From: CAYPEK01 sp964409645
GTDB taxonomy: Bacteria > UBP15 > UBA6099
Assembly (NCBI GenBank): GCA_964409645.1
Contig: CAYPEK010000178.1
Span: forward strand, 1-5,043
DNA length: 5,043 nucleotides
Direction: 5' to 3'
The notes under the pieces were generated by a model that was not told the origin of the DNA, did no database searches, and worked only from the letters and a program-made list of their open reading frames with translations. A program made the position numbers and the translations under genes. This document shows positions 1 to 5,043 of the stretch, piece after piece (the first letter of the stretch is position 1; each line of letters begins with the position of its first letter).

Positions 1-2450
1 TTCTTCGCTTCCGCGGCGGTCTTGCCTTCCGCGATGATGTGGATAAGCGGGTCCGTCGGGTCGGGCCGCACGAGCACCCACGATGTCTTCGTAAGGTTGA
101 GCCGCATCCCGTCCATCAAGTTCATTTCCTTGTTCTTGAACCTCTCGACGAGCACGCGCATCATCTTGCCTTTGCTCTCCCACGAGCAGCCGGCCGTGGC
201 CGTCTCGATGTGCACATCCGGAATGCGCTTATTGATGTCGGACAGCGACACGTCGTACTTTGCCATGAGTTCGAGGATTTTCGAGAGCGAAATCATCGCG
301 TCGAACGACGGCGAGAATTCCGGGAATATGAAGCCGCCCTTCGTGTCGCCTCCGAAGTCGATCTTGTTCTTCTGCGCCTTGAGCATCAGGTCGCGCGAAT
401 TCGATTGCGTGAATATTAGCTTTCCCTTGTGCTTTTTGACGAGGCTCTCGATCAGGTACGGGGAGCGCACCTGAGCGGCGATCACCGGATTCTTCTTGTA
501 CTTAGCAACGAGCTCGATCATGAGCGCGAGCAGCCGTTCTCCGGAGATCGCATCCCCTTCCGAATCGACGAGTGTGATTTTTTCCGATTCGCCGTCCACC
601 ATTACGCCGAGGTTGGCGTTCAGCGACTTGACAATCTTGCCGAGTTGCTTGAGACCTGCGCCGTCAAGCGCGGACGCCCGCGGGCTGATGTTCGAGTCGA
701 TGAACGAATTGAGCGATACCGCCTCGACGCCGAACTTGCCCAGCAGCGGCGGCAACATCATCGAGAGGCTTCCGTGAGAGTAGTCGATGACGAGTTTGAA
801 GTTGCGTTTTCGCACCGCATCCATGTCGATGTACTTGATGAAGTGGCCGGTGTACTGATCGACCGACAGCGGGTCGTAGCTCAGCATCCCTACCTTGTCC
901 AGACCGGCGCGCCGGAAGTCCTGCCGGTAGAAGATACTCTCGATCTTCCGCTCCGTGTTCGTGTCTATGTTGATCCCGTTCTGGTCGAAAAATTCGATAA
1001 GAATCATTTCGTTCTGGTAGGGCGATATGCGGATGTGGATGCCGCCTTTCGCATCGGATGCGCCGACGATGTGGCGAGTGAGCGGCAGCGGCACCGTGCG
1101 GAAGTCCACCACGTCGATGCCAACCGACATTAGGCCGGAGACGAGCGCGCGCTTGATTATGCGGGCGACCTTGTGCGGACTGCGGCTGACGATAACCCGC
1201 GAGCCGGCTTTGAGCGACGCACCGTACGCCGCGCCAAGCGCCGCCGCATACTCCGGCGTCACCTCGACGTTCGCGAAACCACGCACGCCCAGCGCGCTGA
1301 ACAGCGTGCCGGGGTAGCCCTCGCCCCACACGATGCTGTTGTTAACCGTCGCGCCCGAAGCGATCACCTTGTTCGGCCACACTTTCACCTGCTGCTTGAT
1401 CTTCACGCCTTTGCCGACGTTGCAGTTGTCGCCGATGATCGCGCCCTCGAATATCCGCGCTTCTTCATGGACGATATTGTTGCGGCAGAGAATCGCGCCG
1501 GTCGAGACCGAGCCACGCCCGAGGTATGAATTGTTCCACAAAATCGAGCGTGTGACGCTCGCATCCTCGTCCACCACGCAGTTGTCGCCGATGATCGAGA
1601 ATTCGTTAATGACCGCGCCGTCCTTAATGCTGCAATTCGACCCGATGAACACCGGGGCGGCGACCTTCGCGCGCGGCGAGATCACCGTGTTCTGCCCGAC
1701 CCACACGCGCCTCTTCACCTGCTTGCCGCCGAACGTGATCTTCACTTTGCCGTTCAGCGCGTCTTCGTGCACCTTGCGGTACTGCTTAAGACTGCCGATG
1801 TCGCACCAGTAGCCCTCCGCCACATAGCCGTAAAGCGGTTGCCCTTCGGCAAGCAGCATCGGGAAAATGTCGCGGCTCCAGTCGTAGTTTCCGCCGTGCA
1901 CCATGTATTTGAAGACTTCCGGTTCTAGTATGTATGTGCCCGTGTTGACCGTGTCGCTGAACACCTCGCCCCAGCCCGGCTTTTCGAGGAAGCGGATGAT
2001 CTTGCCGTCGTTGTCCGTGATGACTACGCCGTATTCGAGCGGCGTTTCTACCCGCGTGAGCATGATCGTCGCCATCGAGCCGACCTTCTTGTGGAAGCGC
2101 ACCGCCTCCATCACGTCGAGGTCCATCATCGAGTCGCCGCTGAGAATGATGTATGTATCGTCGAGGCGGTCTTCGAGAATCTTCACCGCGCCGGCGGTGC
2201 CGAGCGGCGTCTCCTCGACCGAGTACTCCATCTTCGCGCCCCACCCCGATCCGTCGCCGAAGTGCGCCGTGATCTCGTCGCCGAGATAGTACAGCGTCGC
2301 TATGAACTCCTTTATTCCGGCAGCAGTCATCTTCTCGATGATGTGCTCCATGATCGGTTTGCCGCAAACCGGCACAAGCGGTTTCGGCGTATTCAGAGTT
2401 AGCGGCCGCAGTCGCGTGCCTTCTCCACCCGCCATCAACACTGCTTTCAT
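1..2450 (-). CDS. Mannose-1-phosphate guanylyltransferase / phosphomannomutase-like fusion, 3' end cut by window
   Basis: Sugar-nucleotide enzyme: an N-terminal nucleotidyltransferase, a left-handed beta-helix linker and a C-terminal phosphohexomutase-like region. It runs from ATG at 2450 off the left edge (816 full codons seen; the family is usually only slightly longer, so little is missing). Seen: GGEGTRLRPLT at residues 8-18 (nucleotide-binding loop) with PKP at 22-24; ETPLGTAG at 80-87; SGDSMMDLD at 104-112 (metal-binding Asp); EYGVV 139-143; FLEKP 154-158; NTGTYILEP 169-177; YWCDIGS 214-220. Hexapeptide-like repeats (IGSNCSI, IGDNCVV, IGDNCNVGKGV) span about 250-380, and the mutase-like part spans about 385-816. 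The usual mutase signatures are altered: GGIHIRISPYQ at 469-479 (Ser476 aligned with the phosphoserine), DGESEK at 619-624 in place of DGDADR, GGDTKGG at 700-706, and RPDPTDP at 795-801. GDP-mannose synthesis in the cytoplasm is inferred from the family; another NDP-hexose is possible. It is the last visible gene of a four-gene operon. Confidence 0.93.
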   Translation of the reverse strand, partial: MKAVLMAGGEGTRLRPLTLNTPKPLVPVCGKPIMEHIIEKMTAAGIKEFIATLYYLGDEITAHFGDGSGWGAKMEYSVEETPLGTAGAVKILEDRLDDTYIILSGDSMMDLDVMEAVRFHKKVGSMATIMLTRVETPLEYGVVITDNDGKIIRFLEKPGWGEVFSDTVNTGTYILEPEVFKYMVHGGNYDWSRDIFPMLLAEGQPLYGYVAEGYWCDIGSLKQYRKVHEDALNGKVKITFGGKQVKRRVWVGQNTVISPRAKVAAPVFIGSNCSIKDGAVINEFSIIGDNCVVDEDASVTRSILWNNSYLGRGSVSTGAILCRNNIVHEEARIFEGAIIGDNCNVGKGVKIKQQVKVWPNKVIASGATVNNSIVWGEGYPGTLFSALGVRGFANVEVTPEYAAALGAAYGASLKAGSRVIVSRSPHKVARIIKRALVSGLMSVGIDVVDFRTVPLPLTRHIVGASDAKGGIHIRISPYQNEMILIEFFDQNGINIDTNTERKIESIFYRQDFRRAGLDKVGMLSYDPLSVDQYTGHFIKYIDMDAVRKRNFKLVIDYSHGSLSMMLPPLLGKFGVEAVSLNSFIDSNISPRASALDGAGLKQLGKIVKSLNANLGVMVDGESEKITLVDSEGDAISGERLLALMIELVAKYKKNPVIAAQVRSPYLIESLVKKHKGKLIFTQSNSRDLMLKAQKNKIDFGGDTKGGFIFPEFSPSFDAMISLSKILELMAKYDVSLSDINKRIPDVHIETATAGCSWESKGKMMRVLVERFKNKEMNLMDGMRLNLTKTSWVLVRPDPTDPLIHIIAEGKTAAEAK

Positions 2451-2458
2451 CTGTTCAT

Positions 2459-2464
2459 CCTCCT
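2459..2464 (-). promoter_or_regulatory. Shine-Dalgarno AGGAGG of the guanylyltransferase fusion gene
   Basis: On the minus strand a perfect AGGAGG lies 8 nt upstream of the ATG at 2450. It fixes that start and suggests strong, independent translation of this gene inside the operon. Another ATG at 2458-2456 is out of frame and too close to the SD to compete. The protein starting at 2450 begins MKAVLMAGGEGTRL, the normal N-terminus of this nucleotidyltransferase family. Confidence 0.85.
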
Positions 2465-2490
2465 CTGTTGCTACGTGTTCTTTGGTTGCT

Positions 2491-3051
2491 TTATCCCATC
2501 TCGTCGATACTCAGAATCAATTCGACTTCGCCGCGGCCCATACCGATCTCCTGCGCAATCTGCGCCGAGGTCAGCCCGCGCCGCCGCAGTTTTATTATCC
2601 TCGATCTTTTATCGTCCTCCGCCGGCTCCGGTTCCTGCCGCGCCGCCGCGCCGGTGCGCATGCGCTGCTTCGGCTCCGTCCCGGTCGATGCAGCCGCCGC
2701 AGTCTCCGCGCGCGCCATGTCGGTCGATCTTATCTGATACGACTGCCCAAGCGTCTCGATCCGGCTGTCCGCCTGACGGATCAATTCTCGCAGCACGTCG
2801 ATCTTGCGGTCGATGCGGTTCAGCAACTGCTCCGCGAGGTCGAGCGCCTCTGTCGCCGATTCGCTCGATACCGTCTGCGCGCGCCGCGCGCCCGGTCCCA
2901 CCGCGTCGAAAAATTCGTTGATCGGCTTCTCGCCGCCTCGCGGGTACTTCGTCCCGCCCGCGCCCTGCGAGCCGCCGTCCGTCCAGCCTTTCAGCAGGTA
3001 CCCCAATAGCACGCCGATTATTATTACCAGTATGATTATCCAAGTCATCAT
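2491..3051 (-). CDS. Membrane-anchored coiled-coil protein with C-terminal helix-turn-helix (SwrB/DUF6115-like architecture)
   Basis: A 186-aa protein with three clear parts. Residues 3-20 (WIIILVIIIGVLLGYLL) form one hydrophobic helix, likely a signal anchor with the rest in the cytoplasm. After a Gly-rich linker (22-40), residues 64-101 form an amphipathic, probably coiled-coil helix (ALDLAEQLLNRID, IDVLRELI, ADSRIETL). A low-complexity Ala/Glu/Pro linker (113-146) leads to residues 149-182, a compact HTH-like motif (KLRRRGLTSAQIAQEIGMG, then GEVELIL). The same order of parts is found in Bacillus SwrB/YlxL and other DUF6115-type proteins; that similarity is judged from architecture and the HTH, not from a search. 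Two ATGs are adjacent (3051, 3048); the first lies 3 bp after the stop of the upstream gene, so translation is probably coupled. The gene is third in the operon, 40 bp before the sugar-nucleotide enzyme. Function unknown: it could be a scaffold or a membrane-tethered regulator. Confidence 0.85.
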   Translation of the reverse strand: MMTWIIILVIIIGVLLGYLLKGWTDGGSQGAGGTKYPRGGEKPINEFFDAVGPGARRAQTVSSESATEALDLAEQLLNRIDRKIDVLRELIRQADSRIETLGQSYQIRSTDMARAETAAAASTGTEPKQRMRTGAAARQEPEPAEDDKRSRIIKLRRRGLTSAQIAQEIGMGRGEVELILSIDEMG

Positions 3052-3054
3052 AAT

Positions 3055-3729
3055 TCAGGTCACCGGGAAAACGGCCGAGATTATCTCTCCCGTATCGCGC
3101 CTGCGTCCGTAAACCATCCGCGCGAAACGCCGTTCCTTCTTCGGCTCCTTTCTCACGTGGAACTTCAATATCCCCATCTCAGTGTCGATCGTCAGCTTCT
3201 CCGCAAAATGCAGCGGTATCGGGTCGAACGCCCCGATGAATTTCACGTTCGTGTACGAAACCTTGTGCTTCTTCGCCAGCTCGCTCATAAAATCCGACAT
3301 CATCGGAAACGGAATCCGCTTCCTGTCGAGCGCCTCGCGCGAGATCGGCGCATGGTCTAGATAGATACTCTTGAACGTTTCAACCTTCTTCGGCGGGCGG
3401 CACTCGATCCGCCTCACCCGTCCTTCCATGTTGTCGAACTTCACGCTTATCGTCCGCGTGTCCACCTTCGCCGGCGGTTTGATCTTGTACTTGTGCGTCG
3501 GCATCTTCTTCGGGAAGCCCTCGCGCACATCGACCTTACTCACCACGGGTTTCGTGAAAAACTCTATTACCGTCGTTTCGATCTTTTCCTTTTTCAGCTC
3601 GTACTTCACCGGCACGGCGTCGATGTTAAGCAGTTGCTTTTCATCGACAAGCGCAACCGGCAGCGGGAACTCTTCCGACCGCACCTCGACGGGCGGCTTG
3701 AGTTCCATTTTGAACGTTCTGCACTTCAT
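3055..3729 (-). CDS. Uncharacterised 224-aa Lys/Pro-rich protein with internal repeats
   Basis: I do not recognise this 224-aa protein. It has no signal peptide or membrane helix, so it is probably cytoplasmic. It is very basic, rich in Lys, Pro, Val and Ile with an alternating pattern that suggests beta strands. A short motif recurs: KMELKPPVEVRS (7-18), KYKIKPPAKVDT (80-91) and RIECRPPKKVET (107-118), with a degenerate copy lacking the prolines at KYELKKEKIET (42-52). Residues 143-193 look like a separate mixed alpha/beta part (MMSDFMSELAKKHKVSY, then FIGAFDPIPLHFAEKL), followed by a basic tail ending near YGRRRDTGEIISAVFPVT. The ATG at 3729 is chosen because it overlaps the upstream stop (TGATG) and has GAGG 7 nt upstream at 3737-3740. 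A longer reading of the same frame would run through most of the upstream gene and is rejected. The coupling implies roughly matched expression with the 180-aa partner. Function unknown; a nucleic-acid or protein-binding scaffold is only a guess from the charge. Confidence 0.85.
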   Translation of the reverse strand: MKCRTFKMELKPPVEVRSEEFPLPVALVDEKQLLNIDAVPVKYELKKEKIETTVIEFFTKPVVSKVDVREGFPKKMPTHKYKIKPPAKVDTRTISVKFDNMEGRVRRIECRPPKKVETFKSIYLDHAPISREALDRKRIPFPMMSDFMSELAKKHKVSYTNVKFIGAFDPIPLHFAEKLTIDTEMGILKFHVRKEPKKERRFARMVYGRRRDTGEIISAVFPVT

Positions 3730-4271
3730 CAGCGAACCTCGGCCACCAGCGCCCTCAGAGCCTCCTGCACGCGCGTCAGCGGTTCGAGCATGTCCATCGT
3801 CCGCCCCACGTCGATCAGTATCGTCTTGATCGCCGCCATCGACGCCGCGTTCTTCCGGTCCACGCGCACCCGCAACGGCTCCCGCAGCGAGAGTATCTGC
3901 AAGTGAATTTCCGACTCGTTCACCTCGACGAAGTCGCCGTGCTTCTGGAACGGCTCCCGCGCCGCCTTTGTCAGCAGCACGAACGGGAAGTTGTAGAAGC
4001 GCGTCAGCTCGCTGTATTCCAAGTCGGGAATCACGAGCAGGTCGGGCTTGTTTTCGAGGTCGTTCAGAAGGCACTTCGCGAGCGTCTCACTCTTCAGGAA
4101 CCGTTCGAGTGCCTTGCCGTACAGCACCTGCTGTACCTTCGTCGGCGACACCGGCTCCGTGTGTCTGAATTCGAGCGGTATCCCGAGCCGGTCCGTAATC
4201 AGCACGCCGCCCATGAACTCGCCCCTGCCGGAGCGGTGTATATCGATGTATCCGATTCTTGTATCCGCCAT
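3729..4271 (-). CDS. Uncharacterised 180-aa conserved-looking protein, first gene of operon
   Basis: I cannot assign a function. The protein is soluble (no membrane helix) and mixed alpha/beta. It opens with strands around GYIDIHRSGRGEFMGGVLITD (7-27), then GIPLEFRHTEPVSPTKVQQVLYGKALERF (30-58), which has the look of a conserved core: a charged EFRHTEP turn followed by a helix. Next come DLLVIPDLEYSEL (77-89, strand and acidic turn), FPFVLLTKA (95-103) and a C-terminal helical part (142-178, including TILIDVGRTMDMLEPL) that could dimerise. Residues such as Asp27, His37, Glu39, Asp83 and Glu85 are possible active or binding sites, but that is inference. Start at ATG 4271 is supported by AGAGGG 6 nt upstream (4278-4283). 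Its TGA overlaps the ATG of the 224-aa gene by one base, so the two products likely act together. Codon usage matches the GC-rich operon, unlike the AT-richer hicBA just upstream. Confidence 0.87.
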   Translation of the reverse strand: MADTRIGYIDIHRSGRGEFMGGVLITDRLGIPLEFRHTEPVSPTKVQQVLYGKALERFLKSETLAKCLLNDLENKPDLLVIPDLEYSELTRFYNFPFVLLTKAAREPFQKHGDFVEVNESEIHLQILSLREPLRVRVDRKNAASMAAIKTILIDVGRTMDMLEPLTRVQEALRALVAEVR

Positions 4272-4277
4272 CTGGTG

Positions 4278-4283
4278 CCCTCT
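4278..4283 (-). promoter_or_regulatory. Shine-Dalgarno of the 180-aa gene
   Basis: The minus strand reads AAAGAGGGC then the start ATG; AGAGGG lies 6 nt before the ATG at 4271. It supports this start and marks the 5' end of the operon's first visible gene. Confidence 0.7.
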
Positions 4284-4301
4284 TTATTTTCACGTTTGCA
4301 C

Positions 4302-4330
4302 ATATTATTGCACGAAATATCCGATTTGAA
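4302..4330 (-). promoter_or_regulatory. Candidate sigma70-type promoter of the four-gene operon
   Basis: On the minus strand TTCAAA (4330-4325; four of six bases match TTGACA) is followed after 17 bp by TAATAT (4307-4302; close to TATAAT). The start site would fall near 4295, about 25 nt before the ATG at 4271, leaving a short leader with the SD. The gap between hicA and this operon is the right place for a promoter, and the operon changes base composition here. Read-through from hicBA is an alternative, as no strong terminator lies between them. Confidence 0.5.
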
Positions 4331-4401
4331 CAACGCGCGCGCGGGAGATGCCCGACTGTCTGCCGTTTCGATTCAACTGAAAGATTTATCGGTGAAAATT
4401 A

Positions 4402-4632
4402 TCAGAGTAAAACCACAAATTCCTCGACGGTCAAACCTGAGTGCCTGATTATGGAAGCAAGAGTACCGCGATCTAACGGTTTGTTACCATGAACAGGGAT
4501 TATTATCGGAGTCGGATTGCCGGGCTTCACAAGTTTAACATGACTTCCCTTGCGGCTCTTTTCAACCCAGCCATCTTTATGAAACGCTCTTATAGCATCT
4601 TTGCCGTTTATGACAGGAAGCGCAGGTGACAT
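4402..4632 (-). CDS. hicA: HicA toxin, mRNA interferase
   Basis: A 76-aa protein of the HicA family, small dsRBD-fold ribonucleases that cleave mRNA and are neutralised by HicB. Seen: LPVINGKDAIRAFHKDGW at 5-22 (first strand and helix), then KGSHVKL at 28-34 with the catalytic His31 after Gly-Ser, then IIIPVHGNKPLDRGTL at 43-58, the typical IPxHG-(K/x)-x-L turn leading into the last helix, and HSGLTVEEFVVLL at the end, matching the usual ...aGls.eeF.. tail. Length and motif order are normal and the active-site His is present, so the toxin looks intact. Its ATG overlaps the hicB stop (TAATG) and lacks a good SD of its own, so translation is likely coupled to hicB. Confidence 0.95.
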   Translation of the reverse strand: MSPALPVINGKDAIRAFHKDGWVEKSRKGSHVKLVKPGNPTPIIIPVHGNKPLDRGTLASIIRHSGLTVEEFVVLL

Positions 4633-4844
4633 TATACCGCTACTTCGTAAAGTTCAGGATTTGCTTCGGAAGCTTTTTCGATTTCGGTGGGCGTCATATC
4701 CTCGATGTACAATTCAATTGCTTCCCGAATATTAGAAACAGTTTCTTCAATAGTGTCCCCTTGCGAAACACAACCCGGCAGGGAAGGTACTTCGGCCACG
4801 AATCCGAAATCGTTACCTTTTCGAATCAGCGTTTTAAATTTCAT
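4632..4844 (-). CDS. hicB: HicB antitoxin, short form
   Basis: A 70-aa HicB antitoxin with a partial RNase H fold that binds and blocks HicA. Seen: an N-terminal strand (KFKTLIRKG), FGFVAEVPSLPGCVSQGD at 13-30 (the family hallmark, a strand then the PxLPGC.s.Gdt turn) and TIEETVSNIREAIELYIED at 31-49, the main helix. The protein ends soon after, with no room for the C-terminal HTH or ribbon-helix-helix domain found in longer HicB proteins. Start: ATG at 4844 is chosen because GAGG sits 6 nt upstream (4851-4854); an upstream in-frame TTG at 4856 would overlap that SD and is less likely. It is transcribed before hicA, so antitoxin comes first. Base composition is more AT-rich than the operon to the left, which fits a mobile toxin-antitoxin cassette. 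Confidence 0.95.
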   Translation of the reverse strand: MKFKTLIRKGNDFGFVAEVPSLPGCVSQGDTIEETVSNIREAIELYIEDMTPTEIEKASEANPELYEVAV

Positions 4845-4850
4845 CAAACA

Positions 4851-4854
4851 CCTC
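4851..4854 (-). promoter_or_regulatory. Shine-Dalgarno that decides the hicB start
   Basis: The minus strand reads TTGAGGTGTTTG then ATG. GAGG lies 6 nt before the ATG at 4844. The alternative TTG start at 4856-4854 overlaps this SD and would add four residues with no SD of its own. Confidence 0.75.
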
Positions 4855-4873
4855 AAATTATGTTTCTTAATTA

Positions 4874-4902
4874 ATTATAACCGGATAACCGATGGAAAGG
4901 AA
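4874..4902 (-). promoter_or_regulatory. Candidate hicBA promoter with perfect -10 box
   Basis: The minus strand has a perfect TATAAT at 4879-4874, about 30 bp upstream of the hicB ATG. The best -35 at 17 bp spacing is TTCCTT (4902-4897), which is weak (TT only). There is no TG for an extended -10. The weak -35 suggests modest expression or dependence on other contacts. It lies back to back with the riboswitch promoter. Confidence 0.55.
4877..4891. repeat. 7-bp direct repeat ATAACCG-g-ATAACCG, possible operator
   Basis: Two exact copies of ATAACCG (4877-4883 and 4885-4891) are separated by one base, an 8-bp period. The first overlaps the -10 box of the hicBA promoter and the second falls in its spacer, the position expected for a repressor site. 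The AT-rich palindrome TTAATTAA (4867-4874) lies next to it. Operator function is inference; the short HicB has no visible DNA-binding domain. Confidence 0.4.
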
Positions 4903-4921
4903 ACTGTTGTTTGCTTGTATA

Positions 4922-4950
4922 TTGACAAGGCCGCGCAGCCGCCGTATCAT
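4922..4950 (+). promoter_or_regulatory. Sigma70-type promoter of the cobalamin riboswitch transcript
   Basis: A perfect TTGACA at 4922-4927 is followed after exactly 17 bp by TATCAT at 4945-4950 (five of six bases match TATAAT). The start site would fall near 4957, just before the aptamer. Position, spacing and downstream riboswitch together make this the best promoter in the window. Confidence 0.85.
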
Positions 4951-4956
4951 CAGCAT

Positions 4957-5043
4957 TGAATTCTTTTGCCCTCGAAAGAGGATGAAAAGGAAGACGGTGC
5001 GAATCCGTCGCGGTCCGGCCGCTGTGAATGGGGACGAAAGCCG
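4957..5043 (+). ncRNA. Cobalamin (B12) riboswitch, 5' part, cut by right edge
   Basis: The plus strand carries the conserved 5' half of a cobalamin aptamer. Seen in order: a CCTC-GAAA-GAGG hairpin (4970-4981), the A-rich joiner ATGAAAAGGAA (4982-4992), the stem GACGG/CCGTC (4993-4997 with 5005-5009) enclosing the hallmark GGTGCGAATCC, then GCGGTCCGGCCGCTGT (5010-5025) with GCGG/CCGC pairing, then GAATGGGGACGAAAGCC. These match the family consensus GGTGnnAATCC...GCGGTCCCGCCRCTGT, with one small difference (TCCGG where TCCCG is usual). About the first 85 nt of a roughly 200-nt element are present; the B12-box side and expression platform are outside. Known riboswitches of this class turn off B12 transport or synthesis genes, or B12-independent isozymes, when adenosylcobalamin is bound. 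The regulated gene lies to the right on the plus strand and cannot be seen. Confidence 0.93.

Larger units (their letters stand above)
4272..4401. other. Intergenic region between hicA and the operon
   Basis: About 130 bp with no gene. It holds the candidate promoter and SD of the downstream operon, an alternating CG tract of five CG dinucleotides (4334-4343) and a small hairpin, CGGG/CCCG with a 5-base loop (4342-4354). The hairpin has no following T-run on either strand, so I do not call a terminator. Confidence 0.6.

Noticed and set aside
429..1133. Long plus-strand open frame (234 aa), and others at 22-474, 1333-1812, 1903-2289 and 2302-3009
   Set aside because: All lie antisense to the nucleotidyltransferase/mutase gene or its operon neighbours, have shadow-like compositions and no family motifs or SD. 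They arise from the GC-rich codon bias of the real genes.
664..1329. Minus-strand open frames at 664-1329, 1786-2367 and 2609-3043
   Set aside because: These are other frames within clearly real minus-strand genes, with Arg/His/Gly-rich shadow composition.
3055..4074. A 339-aa reading of the 224-aa gene's frame with an N-terminal extension
   Set aside because: The added 115 residues are Arg/Ala/Gly-rich, typical of a shadow frame, and cover most of the well-supported 180-aa gene. The ATG at 3729 has an SD and the usual one-base stop/start overlap.
4334..4343. Alternating CG tract as a Z-DNA or functional site
   Set aside because: Five CG repeats in a GC-rich genome can occur by chance, and nothing around it supports a role.
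4342..4354. Small hairpin as a terminator after hicA
   Set aside because: Only four base pairs and no T-run follows on either strand, so termination here is not supported.
4632..4856. TTG start for hicB at 4856 adding MRCL
   Set aside because: The TTG overlaps the GAGG Shine-Dalgarno that serves the ATG at 4844, and family members start at the MKF-type strand.
4687..4959. Plus-strand 90-aa open frame over hicB and the divergent promoter region
   Set aside because: It is antisense to hicB, crosses the two promoters and the operator-like repeat, and has no motif or SD.

Overview
The window reads as a bacterial chromosome segment. Positions 1-4271 are GC-rich with strong third-position G/C bias, and 4272-4960 is visibly more AT-rich. 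All complete genes lie on the minus strand. The plus strand carries only a regulatory leader that runs off the right edge. The sequence does not fix the phylum. A nucleotidyltransferase/phosphomutase fusion, a SwrB/DUF6115-like membrane-anchored HTH protein and a cobalamin riboswitch with a sigma70-type promoter together fit a free-living, probably poorly characterised, GC-rich bacterium.

Layout, from right to left in the direction of minus-strand transcription. (1) At 4922-5043 on the plus strand, a near-consensus promoter (TTGACA, 17 bp, TATCAT) starts a cobalamin riboswitch whose 3' part and target gene lie beyond the window. (2) At 4402-4844 on the minus strand is a compact hicB-hicA type II toxin-antitoxin pair. 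Its genes overlap by one base (TAATG), a perfect TATAAT lies upstream, and a 7-bp direct repeat abuts and overlaps that -10 box. (3) At 4272-4401 is an intergenic gap holding a candidate promoter and a good Shine-Dalgarno for the next operon. (4) At 1-4271 on the minus strand is a tight four-gene operon: an uncharacterised 180-aa protein; an uncharacterised 224-aa lysine/proline-rich protein with internal repeats (TGATG overlap); a 186-aa protein with an N-terminal membrane helix, central coiled coil and C-terminal HTH (3-bp gap); and, after 40 bp with a perfect AGGAGG, a large sugar-nucleotide enzyme of the mannose-1-phosphate guanylyltransferase/phosphomannomutase fusion type, cut by the left edge after 816 codons.

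How they may work together: the last gene of the operon should make an NDP-sugar (GDP-mannose by family analogy) for surface polysaccharide or glycoconjugates. It is co-transcribed with a membrane-tethered, DNA-binding-like protein and two proteins with no function I recognise. The coupled unknown pair (180 aa + 224 aa) is the most likely site of undescribed biology. The mutase half of the enzyme has unusual substitutions in every signature loop, so it may not be an ordinary phosphomannomutase. The hicBA cassette and the B12-controlled leader look like separate units placed back to back.
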